Source: CAZDKK01 sp964506245
Lineage (GTDB): Bacteria > Eisenbacteria > RBG-16-71-46 > CAIMUX01 > WJJG01
DNA: 64,000 nt
Direction of reading: 5' to 3'
NCBI GenBank assembly: GCA_964506245.1
Contig: CAZDKK010000011.1
Span: forward strand, 1 to 64,000
The position numbers and the translations under genes are program-made. Shown here piece after piece: positions 25,994-35,473 of this stretch; within the stretch, counting starts at the first letter, position 1, and every line of letters starts with the position of its first letter. The notes below the pieces were generated by a model. The model made no database searches. It saw only the letters and a program-made list of their open reading frames with translations, and was not told the origin of the DNA.

Positions 25994-28504
25994 ATGACAA
26001 GGTGGGACCGTGTTGCTGGAGGTCTGCTCGTGGCCGCGTTCGGGCTGGTCGTCCTGGGTCAGGCGGCGCACGGGCAGTCGCCCAAGCCGTGGCAGACGAC
26101 GCGCGAGTACTTCGAGATCATGGACGCGCGCTACGCCGACCTGGTCGGGCAGCCGGGTGAAGTGACGCGGGGCACGGGCTTCAAGCCCTACGAGCGCTAT
26201 CGCTGGTTCGCGCAGAACCGGATCGACGAGACGACCGGCAGCATGATCCCCGGTGTGCGCTGGGAGGCCTGGCAGGAAATGCGCGAGCTCGAGCAGCAGT
26301 ACGGCACGCGCAGCAACACCTGGTACAACTTGGGGCCCAACAACGTCGCCGGCCGCTGCCTGGCGATCGAGGTCCACCCGACCGACCCTTACACGGTCTA
26401 CGCTGGCTTCGCCAGCAGCGGCCTGTGGAAGACAACCGACGCCGGCCTGACCTGGGTCCCGCTGGGCGACTACCTCCCCACGCTGGCGATCGGCGCCATC
26501 GAGATCGACACCAGCAACCCCGAGCACCTCTACATCGGCACCGGCGAGGGCTGGGGCAACATCGACGCGGTCCATGGCGTCGGTCTGCTCGAATCGTTCG
26601 ACGGCGGCGCCACCTTCCAGACGACCGGCTACACCTACGCCATGAGCTCCGGGCGCGACGTCTTCGAGATCGAGTACAACCCGGGCACCGGCACGTTGAT
26701 GCTTGCGGCGGACAACGGCCTGTGGCGTTCGACCAACCATGGGGCTTCCTTCACGCAGATCTTCACCGCCGGCATGTGGACAGATATCGAGTACCGTCGC
26801 GGGTCCACGACGACGATGTACGCCTGCGGATCGGGCAGCACCGATGCCGGCTTCTGGATATCCAACGACGATGGCGCGACCTGGACCAAGGTCACGGCCG
26901 GGACGCCCACCAACTCGGTGGGCAACTGCCGCTTCGCCCTGACCGCCGCCGATCCGGACTACATCTACTGGGGGATCTCCCGTTCCGACGGCACCATGCT
27001 CGGCATCTGGAAGTCGACCGATGGGGCCGCCAGCTTCACGCAGATCTACAGCGGCGACCACTACGGCTCGCAGGGCTGGTACGACCTGACGATCGATGTC
27101 GATCCGGGCAACCGCGACCGTGTCTTCTCGGGCGGTGTTCAGTTCTACTACTCGAGCAACGGCGGGATCTCGTTCTCGCAGTGGGCCAACAACATCCACG
27201 TCGACCACCACGCCACGGCCTGGTCCCCCTCGGCCCCGACGATCTTCTGGGTGGGAACCGACGGCGGTTGTTGGCGCAGCACCAACGCGGGCAACGTCTT
27301 CTCGGCGCGCAACACGGCCCTGACGACGATGCAGTTCTACGCGATCAACCACTCGATCTCGCAGCCGACCCGCGCCATGGGCGGGACGCAGGACAACGGC
27401 ACCTATCGCTACGACAACAACCCCAACTGGACGTCTATCCTGGGGGGAGACGGCTTCCACTGCGAAATCGACTACACGAACCCGGTCAAGCTCTACGGTG
27501 AGCTCTACTACGGCAACCACTACCGAAGCACCAACAGCGGCACGAACATGGTGGAGGCCAACGTCGGGATCAGCGAGCAGGGACCCTGGTGCACGCCAAC
27601 CCACATGGATTACGGCGACCCGGAGACCCTCTGGACGGCGCACAACACGAAGGTCTACAAGACCACGAACGCCATGCTGAACTGGTCGTGGGTCAACAAC
27701 CCGCTGGGGCTCAACGTGGGCAGGTCGATCCACCAGTGCCGCGCCAACCCGAACTTCGTCGTGATCTGCGGCTCCGCGCGGATCTGGAAGAGCACCGACG
27801 CGGGAACCACCTGGACCGAGATCACCAGCGGCCTCTACTCGGGTGGGTCCATCAGCGACATCCACGTGCACCCCACCAACCCGGACATCATGGTCGTGAC
27901 CGTCCAGCGCTATTCCTCCACGATCCATCAGGTGCACAAGACGATCAACGGCGGCCAATCCTGGTTCGCCATCGACGACGGTCTGCCCGATGAACCTGCC
28001 AATACGATCGAGATCGATCCGAGCTACCCCGACACCTACTACCTGGGGACCGACCTGGGCGTCTATGTTTCCTTCGACGCGGGAACGAGCTGGCAGCCGT
28101 TCAACACGGGCCTGCCGCACGTCGTGGTGGCCGACCTGCGCGTGCACGACCCCGCGCGCCTGCTGCGCGCGGGCACCCACGGGCGCGGCCTGTGGGAGGT
28201 CGACATCTCCAGCTTCGCGGGGGTCGATGAGCGACCGCAAGTCGAGAACCTGACGCTGCAGGTGTTCGGCAACCCGTCCGCCAGCAGCGCGGTGCTGCGC
28301 TTCGGCACGCACCGGCCCGGCGACGTCAAGATCGGGTTGTACGACGGCCAGGGGCGGCTTGTGCGTCCGGTGCTGGAGCAGTCCCAGCCGGCGATCGTCT
28401 CGAACCACGACCTCGACCTGAGCGGGCTGCCGGCCGGAGTGTACTTCGCGCGGCTCGAGTCGAACGGCGAGAGCATCGCCCGCAAGATCGTCGTGGAGCG
28501 GTAG
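25994..28504 (+). CDS. Secreted sortilin/BNR-type beta-propeller protein with FlgD-like C-terminal domain
   Basis: An 836-residue exported protein. Signal peptide about residues 1-28 (LLVAAFGLVVLGQAAHG). The body consists of many BNR/Asp-box units (S-x-D-x-G-x-T-W type: TTDAGLTW, SFDGGATF, SNDDGATW, STDAGTTW, SFDAGTSW), the architecture of VPS10/sortilin-like and exo-xyloglucanase-like propellers. The last 90 residues form a FlgD-like/Por-type sorting domain (GLYDGQGRLV, LPAGVYFARL, ending RKIVVER). This implies export across both membranes and attachment or release at the surface. Binding of glycans or peptides is typical of relatives, but the ligand is unknown. The ATG follows GGAGGAAGAGG. 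An intrinsic terminator follows at 28576. Confidence 0.88.
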   Translation: MTRWDRVAGGLLVAAFGLVVLGQAAHGQSPKPWQTTREYFEIMDARYADLVGQPGEVTRGTGFKPYERYRWFAQNRIDETTGSMIPGVRWEAWQEMRELEQQYGTRSNTWYNLGPNNVAGRCLAIEVHPTDPYTVYAGFASSGLWKTTDAGLTWVPLGDYLPTLAIGAIEIDTSNPEHLYIGTGEGWGNIDAVHGVGLLESFDGGATFQTTGYTYAMSSGRDVFEIEYNPGTGTLMLAADNGLWRSTNHGASFTQIFTAGMWTDIEYRRGSTTTMYACGSGSTDAGFWISNDDGATWTKVTAGTPTNSVGNCRFALTAADPDYIYWGISRSDGTMLGIWKSTDGAASFTQIYSGDHYGSQGWYDLTIDVDPGNRDRVFSGGVQFYYSSNGGISFSQWANNIHVDHHATAWSPSAPTIFWVGTDGGCWRSTNAGNVFSARNTALTTMQFYAINHSISQPTRAMGGTQDNGTYRYDNNPNWTSILGGDGFHCEIDYTNPVKLYGELYYGNHYRSTNSGTNMVEANVGISEQGPWCTPTHMDYGDPETLWTAHNTKVYKTTNAMLNWSWVNNPLGLNVGRSIHQCRANPNFVVICGSARIWKSTDAGTTWTEITSGLYSGGSISDIHVHPTNPDIMVVTVQRYSSTIHQVHKTINGGQSWFAIDDGLPDEPANTIEIDPSYPDTYYLGTDLGVYVSFDAGTSWQPFNTGLPHVVVADLRVHDPARLLRAGTHGRGLWEVDISSFAGVDERPQVENLTLQVFGNPSASSAVLRFGTHRPGDVKIGLYDGQGRLVRPVLEQSQPAIVSNHDLDLSGLPAGVYFARLESNGESIARKIVVER

Positions 28505-28575
28505 GCGCCCGTCGCAACGCGCCTGGTCTCGATCCGAGGCTTCGGCACGGTGCCGGGCCCACGGTGCGGCTACCC

Positions 28576-28609
28576 GGCCCCGGCGCCCCTGGCGGCACCG
28601 GGGCCTTTT
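28576..28609 (+). terminator. Intrinsic terminator of the BNR gene
   Basis: GGCCCCGG/CCGGGGCC (8 bp) with a 14-base loop, followed by TTTTCG. Confidence 0.8.
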
Positions 28610-28728
28610 CGTGCGCCGGAGGAATTCGGCTGCGACTTGGCGGTCTCTTCGGGAGTCTGTACAAGCGGCTGGGCGAACGTGCGTCGAATGCCGAACCCCG
28701 TCTCCCCCGCTGCCCGTACCCCGATCGC

Positions 28729-30780
28729 TCAGGCTTCCGGCTTGCCCGGCCCCTTGCGCGCGCCAGGCCCCGTCGTTCCGGAGATTCGCTGATCCGCGTA
28801 CGACATCACCTCGACGAGCTGTTCGAGCGGCTGCTCCAGACGCGGGTCCTGGTGATTGCGCAGAACGACCTCCTTCGCGAACAGCATGGCCAGGTAGCGC
28901 AGCTTCAGGCGCGGTTGCTCGGCGACGGCGCGGTAATCGCGGTGGCCGGCATTCACCTGCCAGCGCCCGGCCGTCATGCGCGAGCGCCACGTCTCGGCGG
29001 GCTGGTCGAGCAGCTCGGGCTTGGGGATCCCCTCGGCCGAGCCGCGCCCGGGCAGGTGTTCGACGACCTCGACGGGGATGGCGGCATCGCACGCACGCCC
29101 ATCCGATCGCGCGGTCACCTTGACGTATCCCTCGGCCGGCGATCCGGCCGCGAGGAGAGTCGCGATCTCGACCGGCCCGTGCCCGCGGGCGATCTCGACG
29201 AGCGTGCCGACGGGGCCGACGAGCGACCAGTCGAACGCGATCTCCTCGCCGGCCGGGCGCCCCGTGCCGTCGAGGGCGATCGCCCGCACCCGCCTGCGCG
29301 CACCGCGCTCAACCAGCAGGCGCGAGGGTGTGAGCTGCACGCGATCGAGTGGGCCAGGTGGGAACAGGTGCTCTGCGGCCGGCAGCGCTTCTCCCATCGG
29401 GAGTGCCTCCGATTCGGCGCCGGCCGCCCGCGCGGCCTCGGCCTCGATCGATCCGTCGATCGCCTGCGCGTTGTCGGGCGTCGTGCCCGTCGGACTGGGT
29501 TCATCGCCCGGTAGCCCGTTGCCCACCCCGTTGCCGAGTCCGTGCGCCGGGCCTTCCGCGCCCGGGCCGCTGGGGCCCGTGCCCAGGTCGTTGTCTCCGC
29601 GCACGGGCAGCATCGCGTAGGCGGGCCGCTGGCGGTAGAAGTCCCGGAACGCGCGCTGCAGATCCTTGATCAACGTCCGATCGAGCTCCTCGGCTCGGCG
29701 GCGCTCGTAGCCCGCCAGGATCTCGTTCAGCCTCGACTCGGCCGGCTTGAGGGCGCGCACGAAAGCCTCGGCCGCGTCGTCCGGGATGACGCCGCGCCGC
29801 GTGCCGGGCGCGACGTTGAAGCCAGGGTAGTCGATGAGCCCCGACAGGCGTGTGTCATTCCAAGGCGCGCGGTTCATGTCGAGCGCGGTCAGCTCGCCGA
29901 CGGTTTCGGCGACCAGCGTTCCGGCCGCGTAGACGGCGATGCTCTCGCCGTCATTCTGGCTGGCGTCTCCCCGGTAGTAGATCTCGAGCCGAATCGGGGG
30001 GCGTCCCGGCACGGCGATCGTATCCAACTCCGCGAGGCGCTCGCCCAGGAATCGGCGCGGGCGCACGGGTATGTGCTTGCGGGCCCGGCCGCGCGCAATG
30101 CGATCCTCGATGATCAAGTCGACCTTGCGCGACAGAAGCTGCCCGCGCAGCTCGGCGGCCAGATAGTCAGCCGCGCGCGATGCGGCCAGCAGGCGCGCCG
30201 CCTCCGGGTGCAGATGGGAGACGAGGATCTCCGTCCAGCGCTCGTCGAGCCCCAAGCGGCCGCGCAGCGGCTCGATGCGATAGTCCGGGCGATCGCGGTG
30301 GAGGATGAGCCGGTGCGGCTTCTGCCCGGGCACCGAGCTGCGCATCTCGAGCGCATCGCCCACGCACCAGAAGCCCAGCAGACCGATGCCGTACTGCCCC
30401 TGGGTCATCAAGGCCAGGCGCTCCTGGGGTGAGAGCGAACGCTTGCGGCTGTGGCCGATGTGCGTGGCGATGTACTTGAGGGCTTCGGGGCGGTCCAGCT
30501 CGGGGATCACACCTTGGCCGTCGTCGTAGATGCGCAGGCAGAGGACGCCCTTGTGCCGCAGGCGGGTGACGGCGATGCGCGCTGCCAGGGCATCGAGGCT
30601 GTTCTGGACCAGCTCGGCGAGAGCCTTGCGCGGATCGGTCTGGCTGAAGGCGACCCAACGGATCAGCTCGAAGGGGTCGTGCGGCCGCACGCGCCCCTTG
30701 ACCACGTCAGCGGGATCGCGTGGCTTGCGCTTCGTCCGCCCCGCGGACGGCGTGGCCGAGCCTTTGACACCTCGAGGCAT
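28729..30780 (-). CDS. GHKL (HSP90/MutL-like) ATPase with C-terminal Ig-like domain
   Basis: A 683-residue protein. The N-terminal Bergerat fold has the N box LAELVQNSLDA, G1 motif YDDGQGV and G2 motif GQYGIGLLGF, as in MutL, HSP90 and MORC-like ATPases. A transducer-like domain follows (about 200-400), then a low-complexity Gly/Pro linker near residue 440-500, an Ig-like beta domain (about 515-610) and a helical C-terminus. It is too unlike MutL for a mismatch-repair call; a role in DNA or defence biology is open. The start is uncertain: the ATG at 30780 has no clear ribosome site, whereas a GTG about 25 codons upstream follows GGAG. The 5' end is duplicated at 33098-33254. Confidence 0.8.
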   Translation of the reverse strand: MPRGVKGSATPSAGRTKRKPRDPADVVKGRVRPHDPFELIRWVAFSQTDPRKALAELVQNSLDALAARIAVTRLRHKGVLCLRIYDDGQGVIPELDRPEALKYIATHIGHSRKRSLSPQERLALMTQGQYGIGLLGFWCVGDALEMRSSVPGQKPHRLILHRDRPDYRIEPLRGRLGLDERWTEILVSHLHPEAARLLAASRAADYLAAELRGQLLSRKVDLIIEDRIARGRARKHIPVRPRRFLGERLAELDTIAVPGRPPIRLEIYYRGDASQNDGESIAVYAAGTLVAETVGELTALDMNRAPWNDTRLSGLIDYPGFNVAPGTRRGVIPDDAAEAFVRALKPAESRLNEILAGYERRRAEELDRTLIKDLQRAFRDFYRQRPAYAMLPVRGDNDLGTGPSGPGAEGPAHGLGNGVGNGLPGDEPSPTGTTPDNAQAIDGSIEAEAARAAGAESEALPMGEALPAAEHLFPPGPLDRVQLTPSRLLVERGARRRVRAIALDGTGRPAGEEIAFDWSLVGPVGTLVEIARGHGPVEIATLLAAGSPAEGYVKVTARSDGRACDAAIPVEVVEHLPGRGSAEGIPKPELLDQPAETWRSRMTAGRWQVNAGHRDYRAVAEQPRLKLRYLAMLFAKEVVLRNHQDPRLEQPLEQLVEVMSYADQRISGTTGPGARKGPGKPEA

Positions 30781-30820
30781 GATGCCGAAACGGTAGCAGA
30801 CGCCGATTCGGGTCGGCAAG
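30664..30820. repeat. Direct repeat, left copy (5' end of the GHKL gene)
   Basis: 157 bases covering the first about 39 codons of the ATPase and 40 bases upstream. It recurs in the same orientation at 33098-33254, offset exactly 2434 bases with no gaps; I count about a dozen mismatches. Confidence 0.9.
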
Positions 30821-31071
30821 GGTTCCCGCGCCTGCCAGGTCAGATCGACGCGCTTCACGGAACGCTCTCCGGGCCACCACGAAGAAGCTCTCTGAACGGG
30901 CTTACTCCCTCCACGAGCAGAATGGGCACCAGAGCCTCGCGGGGATTTCGGTGGCCCAAGTCGCCTCGCCCAATCAGCCCAGCAGCGGCGGTCTACCCGA
31001 GATCGAAGCCCCACCACAAGCCGCCCGCCTGGGGGACGGCTCCCATGAATCCCCGAGCGAAGCGCAGTCTG

Positions 31072-31899
31072 CTACCATCCCCACGAGCCGACAAGCCAAT
31101 CCGTCGACTCTGTGAGTCTGAAGCCAAGCTTCTCTGCAACACGAAGGGATGCCGTGTTCTCGGAATCGCATTCCCAGCACGGATTCCTGCGACGTCTCAC
31201 GGATTCCTCGATGAAGCGATTGGCAGTAGCAGTCGCGATGCCGTTGTTCCGGTAGTCGGGCATGGTCTCGATCCCGATCCCGCACTGGGACGGCCCAACG
31301 AACTCGGCAGTACACCAAGAGACCACCTGGCCAGCGACTACAGCGGCGACCCCCCATCCGTGCGCCAAGAAGCGGTCCACCGATGGCCACATGGATTTCA
31401 CTTCTGATACGACGCGTTCACAGCCCACCATGCCCGAGCCAATCAGGCTCCGGTCGATACTGACAAGCTGTACGTTCAAAGGAGTCGTGATGGTCGCAGT
31501 GGCGGGTTCGGCCGAGCATTCATGGAAGAGCTTCGTGCGGCTCTTCAGCATTGCCTCTCCGAGAGTTGTGTTGCCTCTGTCGACGAGCTGGGGCAACAGG
31601 GCGCGCACTTTGAGGTGCTTCAGTCCGGCTGCGCGTGCAACGGTCATGAGATCCGTCAGCAGGAACGAGCGGAGATCAGCTGATGAGTGCGCCGGGGCAG
31701 GTGCCCCGCCGACGTAGATACCCTTGTTACCAAAGTCCCACAGGACCGCGACATCAGGCCGGCGGACGCCCCCAGTGATCCAGAGCCTCGCAACGGTGTT
31801 TCCTGCGAAGACTGACTGCGTGAGCAGAGCCAATTGCGGCCCCGGGAAGAGTGATGTGTATTCTGTCAGACGTTCTATGGGCACCTCATCGAAAGCCAT
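31072..31899 (-). CDS. GNAT-family N-acetyltransferase
   Basis: A 275-residue protein. The C-terminal half carries the acetyl-CoA-binding GNAT signature (YRNNGIATATANRFIEES, with the R/Q-x-x-G-x-A loop) and the final NTASLRVAEKLGF motif. The N-terminal half is a second, less conserved domain, as in two-domain GNATs of the GNA_acetyltr type. Acetyl acceptor unknown. The ATG at 31899 is used because AGGGGTG lies seven bases before it; a GTG three codons earlier is possible. GC content is lower than in core genes. It sits inside the segment bracketed by the 157-bp repeats, suggesting acquisition. Confidence 0.8.
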   Translation of the reverse strand: MAFDEVPIERLTEYTSLFPGPQLALLTQSVFAGNTVARLWITGGVRRPDVAVLWDFGNKGIYVGGAPAPAHSSADLRSFLLTDLMTVARAAGLKHLKVRALLPQLVDRGNTTLGEAMLKSRTKLFHECSAEPATATITTPLNVQLVSIDRSLIGSGMVGCERVVSEVKSMWPSVDRFLAHGWGVAAVVAGQVVSWCTAEFVGPSQCGIGIETMPDYRNNGIATATANRFIEESVRRRRNPCWECDSENTASLRVAEKLGFRLTESTDWLVGSWGW

Positions 31900-32015
31900 T
31901 GTGCACACCCCTATCCCGTTCTACTTCAGTCCACGTGACGAATGAGGTGGAGGCCGTGCTGCCTCACATGGCAGGCGGCGCGTGCAAGGCGGGGAGCGAG
32001 TCCCCGGCCGCCAGT

Positions 32016-32570
32016 TCACACGACCTGCTCGCCCCGAAGCAACGAGTACATGTACAGATCAACGAACTGCCCATGCCAATAGGCCTTCCCGCGAAGCAGC
32101 CCCTCTCGCCGGAATCCGACCTTCTCGAGAACCCGCATGGAGGCCGCATGATCGCGGTGAACCGTAGCCTGCAGACGGTAGGCGTCGGTCTTCTCGTAGA
32201 GAAAGCCGACGACTGCTCTCAGGACCTCGGTCATGATGCCCTGATGCCAGAACTCAACGTCGAGGTGATAGCCCAGCATGCCCAGATACTGGCGCATGTA
32301 AGCGTACTTGATGTGTCCGATGAGCCGCTCCTTGCCCCGCAGGAAGATGCCCCACGGAATGTCCTCTTTTGCCTGGAACCATGCATGCCACTCCCGGATC
32401 CTGCTCTCCGCTTGCTTCGGGTCCGTCCAGGGGTCGGGACCGAGTCGAGCGCCCTCGGGATTGCTGCGGATGCGGAAGAGATCGCGGGAACACGCAAGGG
32501 GAACCTCGTGGAGCTCGCAGCGTTCCGTTTCCAGTCGAGGGAAGGAGCTGAAGAGCGCGTCCCGATCCAT
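32016..32570 (-). CDS. RimJ/RimL-type GNAT acetyltransferase
   Basis: A 184-residue single-domain acetyltransferase of the RimJ/RimL type. It opens LETERCELHEV, has IGHIKYAYM and the CoA-loop region EFWHQGIMTEVLRAVV, and ends with the diagnostic AASMRVLEKVGFRREGLLRG. Relatives acetylate N-termini of ribosomal proteins or detoxify small molecules; the substrate is unknown. The start is uncertain: ATG 32570 lacks a ribosome site, while a GTG at 32591 follows AGGAGGG by four bases. Inside the repeat-bracketed segment; about 120 bases upstream of the other GNAT gene and same strand. Confidence 0.8.
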   Translation of the reverse strand: MDRDALFSSFPRLETERCELHEVPLACSRDLFRIRSNPEGARLGPDPWTDPKQAESRIREWHAWFQAKEDIPWGIFLRGKERLIGHIKYAYMRQYLGMLGYHLDVEFWHQGIMTEVLRAVVGFLYEKTDAYRLQATVHRDHAASMRVLEKVGFRREGLLRGKAYWHGQFVDLYMYSLLRGEQVV

Positions 32571-32599
32571 CTGGGGATTCGACGGGTCCACGAGACCCT

Positions 32600-33097
32600 C
32601 CTGGAAGAAGTGCGTCCGGCGCCACGTCGAGGCACCCTGCTGACGCGACAACTGGCACAGGTTACTGCGTCTGGGCGCCATAGGCAACCGTCGCTCCCAA
32701 CGACGGAATTCACTCGTCCCGTGCGGCAGCGCCGAACCCGACTGGACGCTACGGAGGGTTGGCATGGGCGGGTGACCGAAGGAGCGAAGACCCAATAGCT
32801 GCACACGTGACGCTCACCCAACCAGTGCCCGGCAAGGGGTCGGGGCGCATGGCCGCGGTGCTGTACGTGCGTTGGGGGTTCAAGCGGCAGTACCGCAAGG
32901 GGGAGCGACGTGGGACGGGGAAGACCAGATGACGGATGTCGGCGGCGGGTTACCGAGCTCCTCCTTGAAGTGGCTCCGCTACCACTGGATGCCCCTGTGT
33001 CACCTGAACGTAGCACCTCGTCCATTGAGTGTGTGGTCCACTGCGACTGCCGCGCATCGGACCCCGAGGAACCTGGCCACAGCCCCGCCCAGCAGAG
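32600..33097. other. Degraded stretch between acetyltransferase and repeat
   Basis: About 500 bases without a credible gene on either strand. Only stop-rich fragments are visible; probably scar sequence of the rearrangement marked by the neighbouring duplicate. Confidence 0.4.
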
Positions 33098-33254
33098 CAG
33101 CTCGAAGGGATCGTGAGGCCGCACGCGCCCCTTGACCACGTCGGCGGGATCGCGTGGCTTGCGCTTCGTCTGCCTCGCAAACGGCGTGGCCGAGCCCTTG
33201 TCACCTCGAGGCATGATCCGGAAACGGCAGCAGACGCCGATTCGGGTCGGCAAG
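33098..33254 (-). pseudogene. Truncated duplicate of the GHKL ATPase 5' end
   Basis: Right copy of the 157-bp repeat. It still encodes MPRGDKGSATPFARQTKRKP and on to HDPFEL, corresponding to the start of the ATPase, then runs into unrelated sequence before the ATP-binding motifs. No functional product is expected. It brackets, with the left copy, the two acetyltransferase genes. Confidence 0.85.
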
Positions 33255-33345
33255 TGTCCCTTCCACACATGGCGTCCGACCGGAAGTCCTGCGCATGCAC
33301 TACGCGCGTTGGACCTGCAAGCTGCGCGGCGGGGCACGGAGCTGA

Positions 33346-33432
33346 AGGGCTGCGCCCGCGCACCTCGACCGCGGGCAGTCGCGCGACATCGAGTTCACGA
33401 TCACACCGGAGATGCTGGCGCTGGCTCCGTGA
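33346..33432 (+). pseudogene. Possible relic of a GH3-type glycosidase C-terminus
   Basis: Between an in-frame TGA (33343) and a TGA (33430) lie 28 codons reading HLDRGQSRDIEFTITPEML. This resembles the last strand of the fibronectin-like C-terminal domain of family 3 glycosidases. Nothing of the rest of such a gene is present. Short, so chance similarity is possible. Confidence 0.3.
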
Positions 33433-33439
33433 GAGCGCC

Positions 33440-35137
33440 CTACGCTCCCTCCGGCTCTTCCCGATACTCCGGCGCCCGTCGCGCCCTGGACGCCTGCTCG
33501 TACGCGTACGCCAGCCTGATCAGCGTCGCCTCGCTCCAGGCGCGGCCGAAGAAGCTGATGCCGATCGGCAGCCCGAACGCGAACCCCGCCGGTACGGTGA
33601 CGATCGGGTAGCCCGCGATCGCCGCGGGCGCCGAGCTTGCGCCCAGGAAGTGATCGCCGTTCACGTGATCCGTCGGCCAGGCGGGCCCGCCGGTCGGCGC
33701 GACCAGCGCGTCGAGCCGGAACTGGTCCATGACCGCGTCGATCCCCTCGCTTGCGCCCATGCGCCGGCACGCGGTCAGCGCGTCGAGATAGGCCGGCTCG
33801 GTGAGTGGCCCCTTCGCCTGAGCCTCCTCGAAGAGGTCCTGCCCGAAGAACGCCATCTCCTCGGTCCGATGCGCCTCGTTGAAGGCGATGAGCTGCGCCA
33901 GTGTGCGCATCATCGGCCGGTCCGGATGCGACGGATCCGGCACGCGCGTGGCAAGGTAGGCCGCCATGTCCGCTTTGAGATCGTAGAGCAGCACGGTCAT
34001 CTCGGCCGGGCTCGTGTTCACCTCGTCGATCGAGGGCAGATCGGCGGGATCGACGAGGATCGCACCCTGCGCGCGCAGCACGCCGAGCGCCGCCTCGATC
34101 ACGCGGTCGGTGTGCGCGCTGTAGCCGAAGAACGACTTCCGTGGCACCCCGATCCGCGCGCCGCGCAGGGCGTTCGGATCCAGGCCCTGCGTGTAGTCGG
34201 CCGCCCCGTTCCCGAGGTTCGCCGCCGTCGCCGGATCCAGCGGATCGGCGCCAGCCAGCGTCCCGAGCACGATCGCCGCGTCGCGTACCGTGCGCGCGTG
34301 AGGCCCGACCGTGTCCTGGTTGTGCGAGATCGGGACCACCCCGGCGCGGCTGGTCAGCCCCACCGTCGGCTTGATGCCGACCACGCCGTTGACGTGCGAC
34401 GGGCAGACGATCGAGCCATCGGTCTCCGTGCCAAGCGCCGCGACGCACAGGTTGGCCGAGACCGCCACCGCGGAGCCGGAGCTGGAGCCGCACGGATTGC
34501 GCGTCAACACGTAGGGGTTCCGCGTCTGCCCGCCCCGCCCGCTCCAGCCGCTGGTCGAGCGGCCCGATCGCATGTTCGCCCACTCGCTCAGGTTCGTCTT
34601 GCCGAGAATGGCCGCGCCGGCCGCCCGCAGGCGCGCGGCGACCGTGGCGTCGCGCGCGGGGCGCGAGCCGAGGAGCGCAAGCGATCCGGCGGTCGTCTGC
34701 ATGCGATCCGCCGTGTCGATGTTGTCCTTGAGGAGGACGGGGATGCCGTGCAGCGGCCCGCGCGGGCCCTTGGCGCGCCGCTCGGCGTCGAGCGCCGCCG
34801 CGATCGCCTCCGCCTCGGGGTTCTCCTCGATCACCGCGTTCAACCGCAGCCCGTCGCGATCGATCGCCGCGATGCGTGCCCGATAGCGGCGCACCAGCTC
34901 GAGCGAGGTGAGCCGCCCGGCTGCCATCGCCGCCTGCAGATCGGCGATGGTCGCCTCCTCCAGATCGGCGTGCGGGCCGCGGGAGGAGGCTGGCGGCTTC
35001 GGCGCGGCGCTCGCGTGCCCGTCTGTCGCGCCGGAGGGGGCGGTGACGGCGATCGGGAGCAGCGCGCCACCAGCCAGCGCCAGGCGGCTCAGAAACTCGC
35101 GGCGGTCCATGCCGGTGTTCGGTCCATCCTGCTCCAC
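33440..35137 (-). CDS. Exported amidase-signature family hydrolase (Tat signal)
   Basis: A 565-residue amidase-signature enzyme. It begins with a twin-arginine signal (RREFLSRLALAGGALLPIA), so it is probably exported folded. The Ser-Ser-Lys triad is visible: Lys137 in GIPVLLKDN, cis-Ser near 218 in NPCGSSSGSA, nucleophile Ser242 in TETDGSIVCPS. The family hydrolyses amides, but the substrate is not predictable. The GTG start at 35137 is preceded by AGGAGG at five bases, overlapping the TAG stop of the regulator gene, so the three genes here are translationally linked. The ATG at 35110 is an alternative. Confidence 0.9.
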   Translation of the reverse strand: MEQDGPNTGMDRREFLSRLALAGGALLPIAVTAPSGATDGHASAAPKPPASSRGPHADLEEATIADLQAAMAAGRLTSLELVRRYRARIAAIDRDGLRLNAVIEENPEAEAIAAALDAERRAKGPRGPLHGIPVLLKDNIDTADRMQTTAGSLALLGSRPARDATVAARLRAAGAAILGKTNLSEWANMRSGRSTSGWSGRGGQTRNPYVLTRNPCGSSSGSAVAVSANLCVAALGTETDGSIVCPSHVNGVVGIKPTVGLTSRAGVVPISHNQDTVGPHARTVRDAAIVLGTLAGADPLDPATAANLGNGAADYTQGLDPNALRGARIGVPRKSFFGYSAHTDRVIEAALGVLRAQGAILVDPADLPSIDEVNTSPAEMTVLLYDLKADMAAYLATRVPDPSHPDRPMMRTLAQLIAFNEAHRTEEMAFFGQDLFEEAQAKGPLTEPAYLDALTACRRMGASEGIDAVMDQFRLDALVAPTGGPAWPTDHVNGDHFLGASSAPAAIAGYPIVTVPAGFAFGLPIGISFFGRAWSEATLIRLAYAYEQASRARRAPEYREEPEGA

Positions 35138-35146
35138 GGGGTCCTC

Positions 35147-35473
35147 CTACTTCGGCAGCCACGTGAGCACGTGGGTCAGCCTCCGGCGATATTCGCGCAA
35201 AGCCTCCCGCCCCTTGTCGGTCAGCTGCAGCAGGGTGCGCGGCACCTTCCCCACGAACGTCTTCTCCACCGCTACGTACCCGGCGGCCTCGAGCTTCGCC
35301 AGGTGCGACGAGAGGTTGCCCTGCGTGAGCCCGGTCTGCCGCAGCACGTAGAGGTAGTCCGCGCGGGTCACAGCCGCCAAGCACGCGAGCACGAGCAAGC
35401 GGCCCGGCTCGTGCACGAGACGGTCGATGCCGGCGATCACACTGAAGTCGGTCGGTTCATCATTGCCGGCCAT
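35147..35473 (-). CDS. Small winged-helix transcriptional regulator
   Basis: A 108-residue single-domain wHTH protein of the ArsR/MarR-like group used in small membrane-protein operons. Recognition region LTQGNLSSHLAKLEAAGYV and wing VPRTLLQLTDKGREAL are typical. It overlaps the 3' end of the membrane-protein gene by 14 bases and abuts the amidase gene, so all three form one operon. It probably represses its own promoter at the palindrome at 36129-36147 (inference). Confidence 0.88.
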   Translation of the reverse strand: MAGNDEPTDFSVIAGIDRLVHEPGRLLVLACLAAVTRADYLYVLRQTGLTQGNLSSHLAKLEAAGYVAVEKTFVGKVPRTLLQLTDKGREALREYRRRLTHVLTWLPK

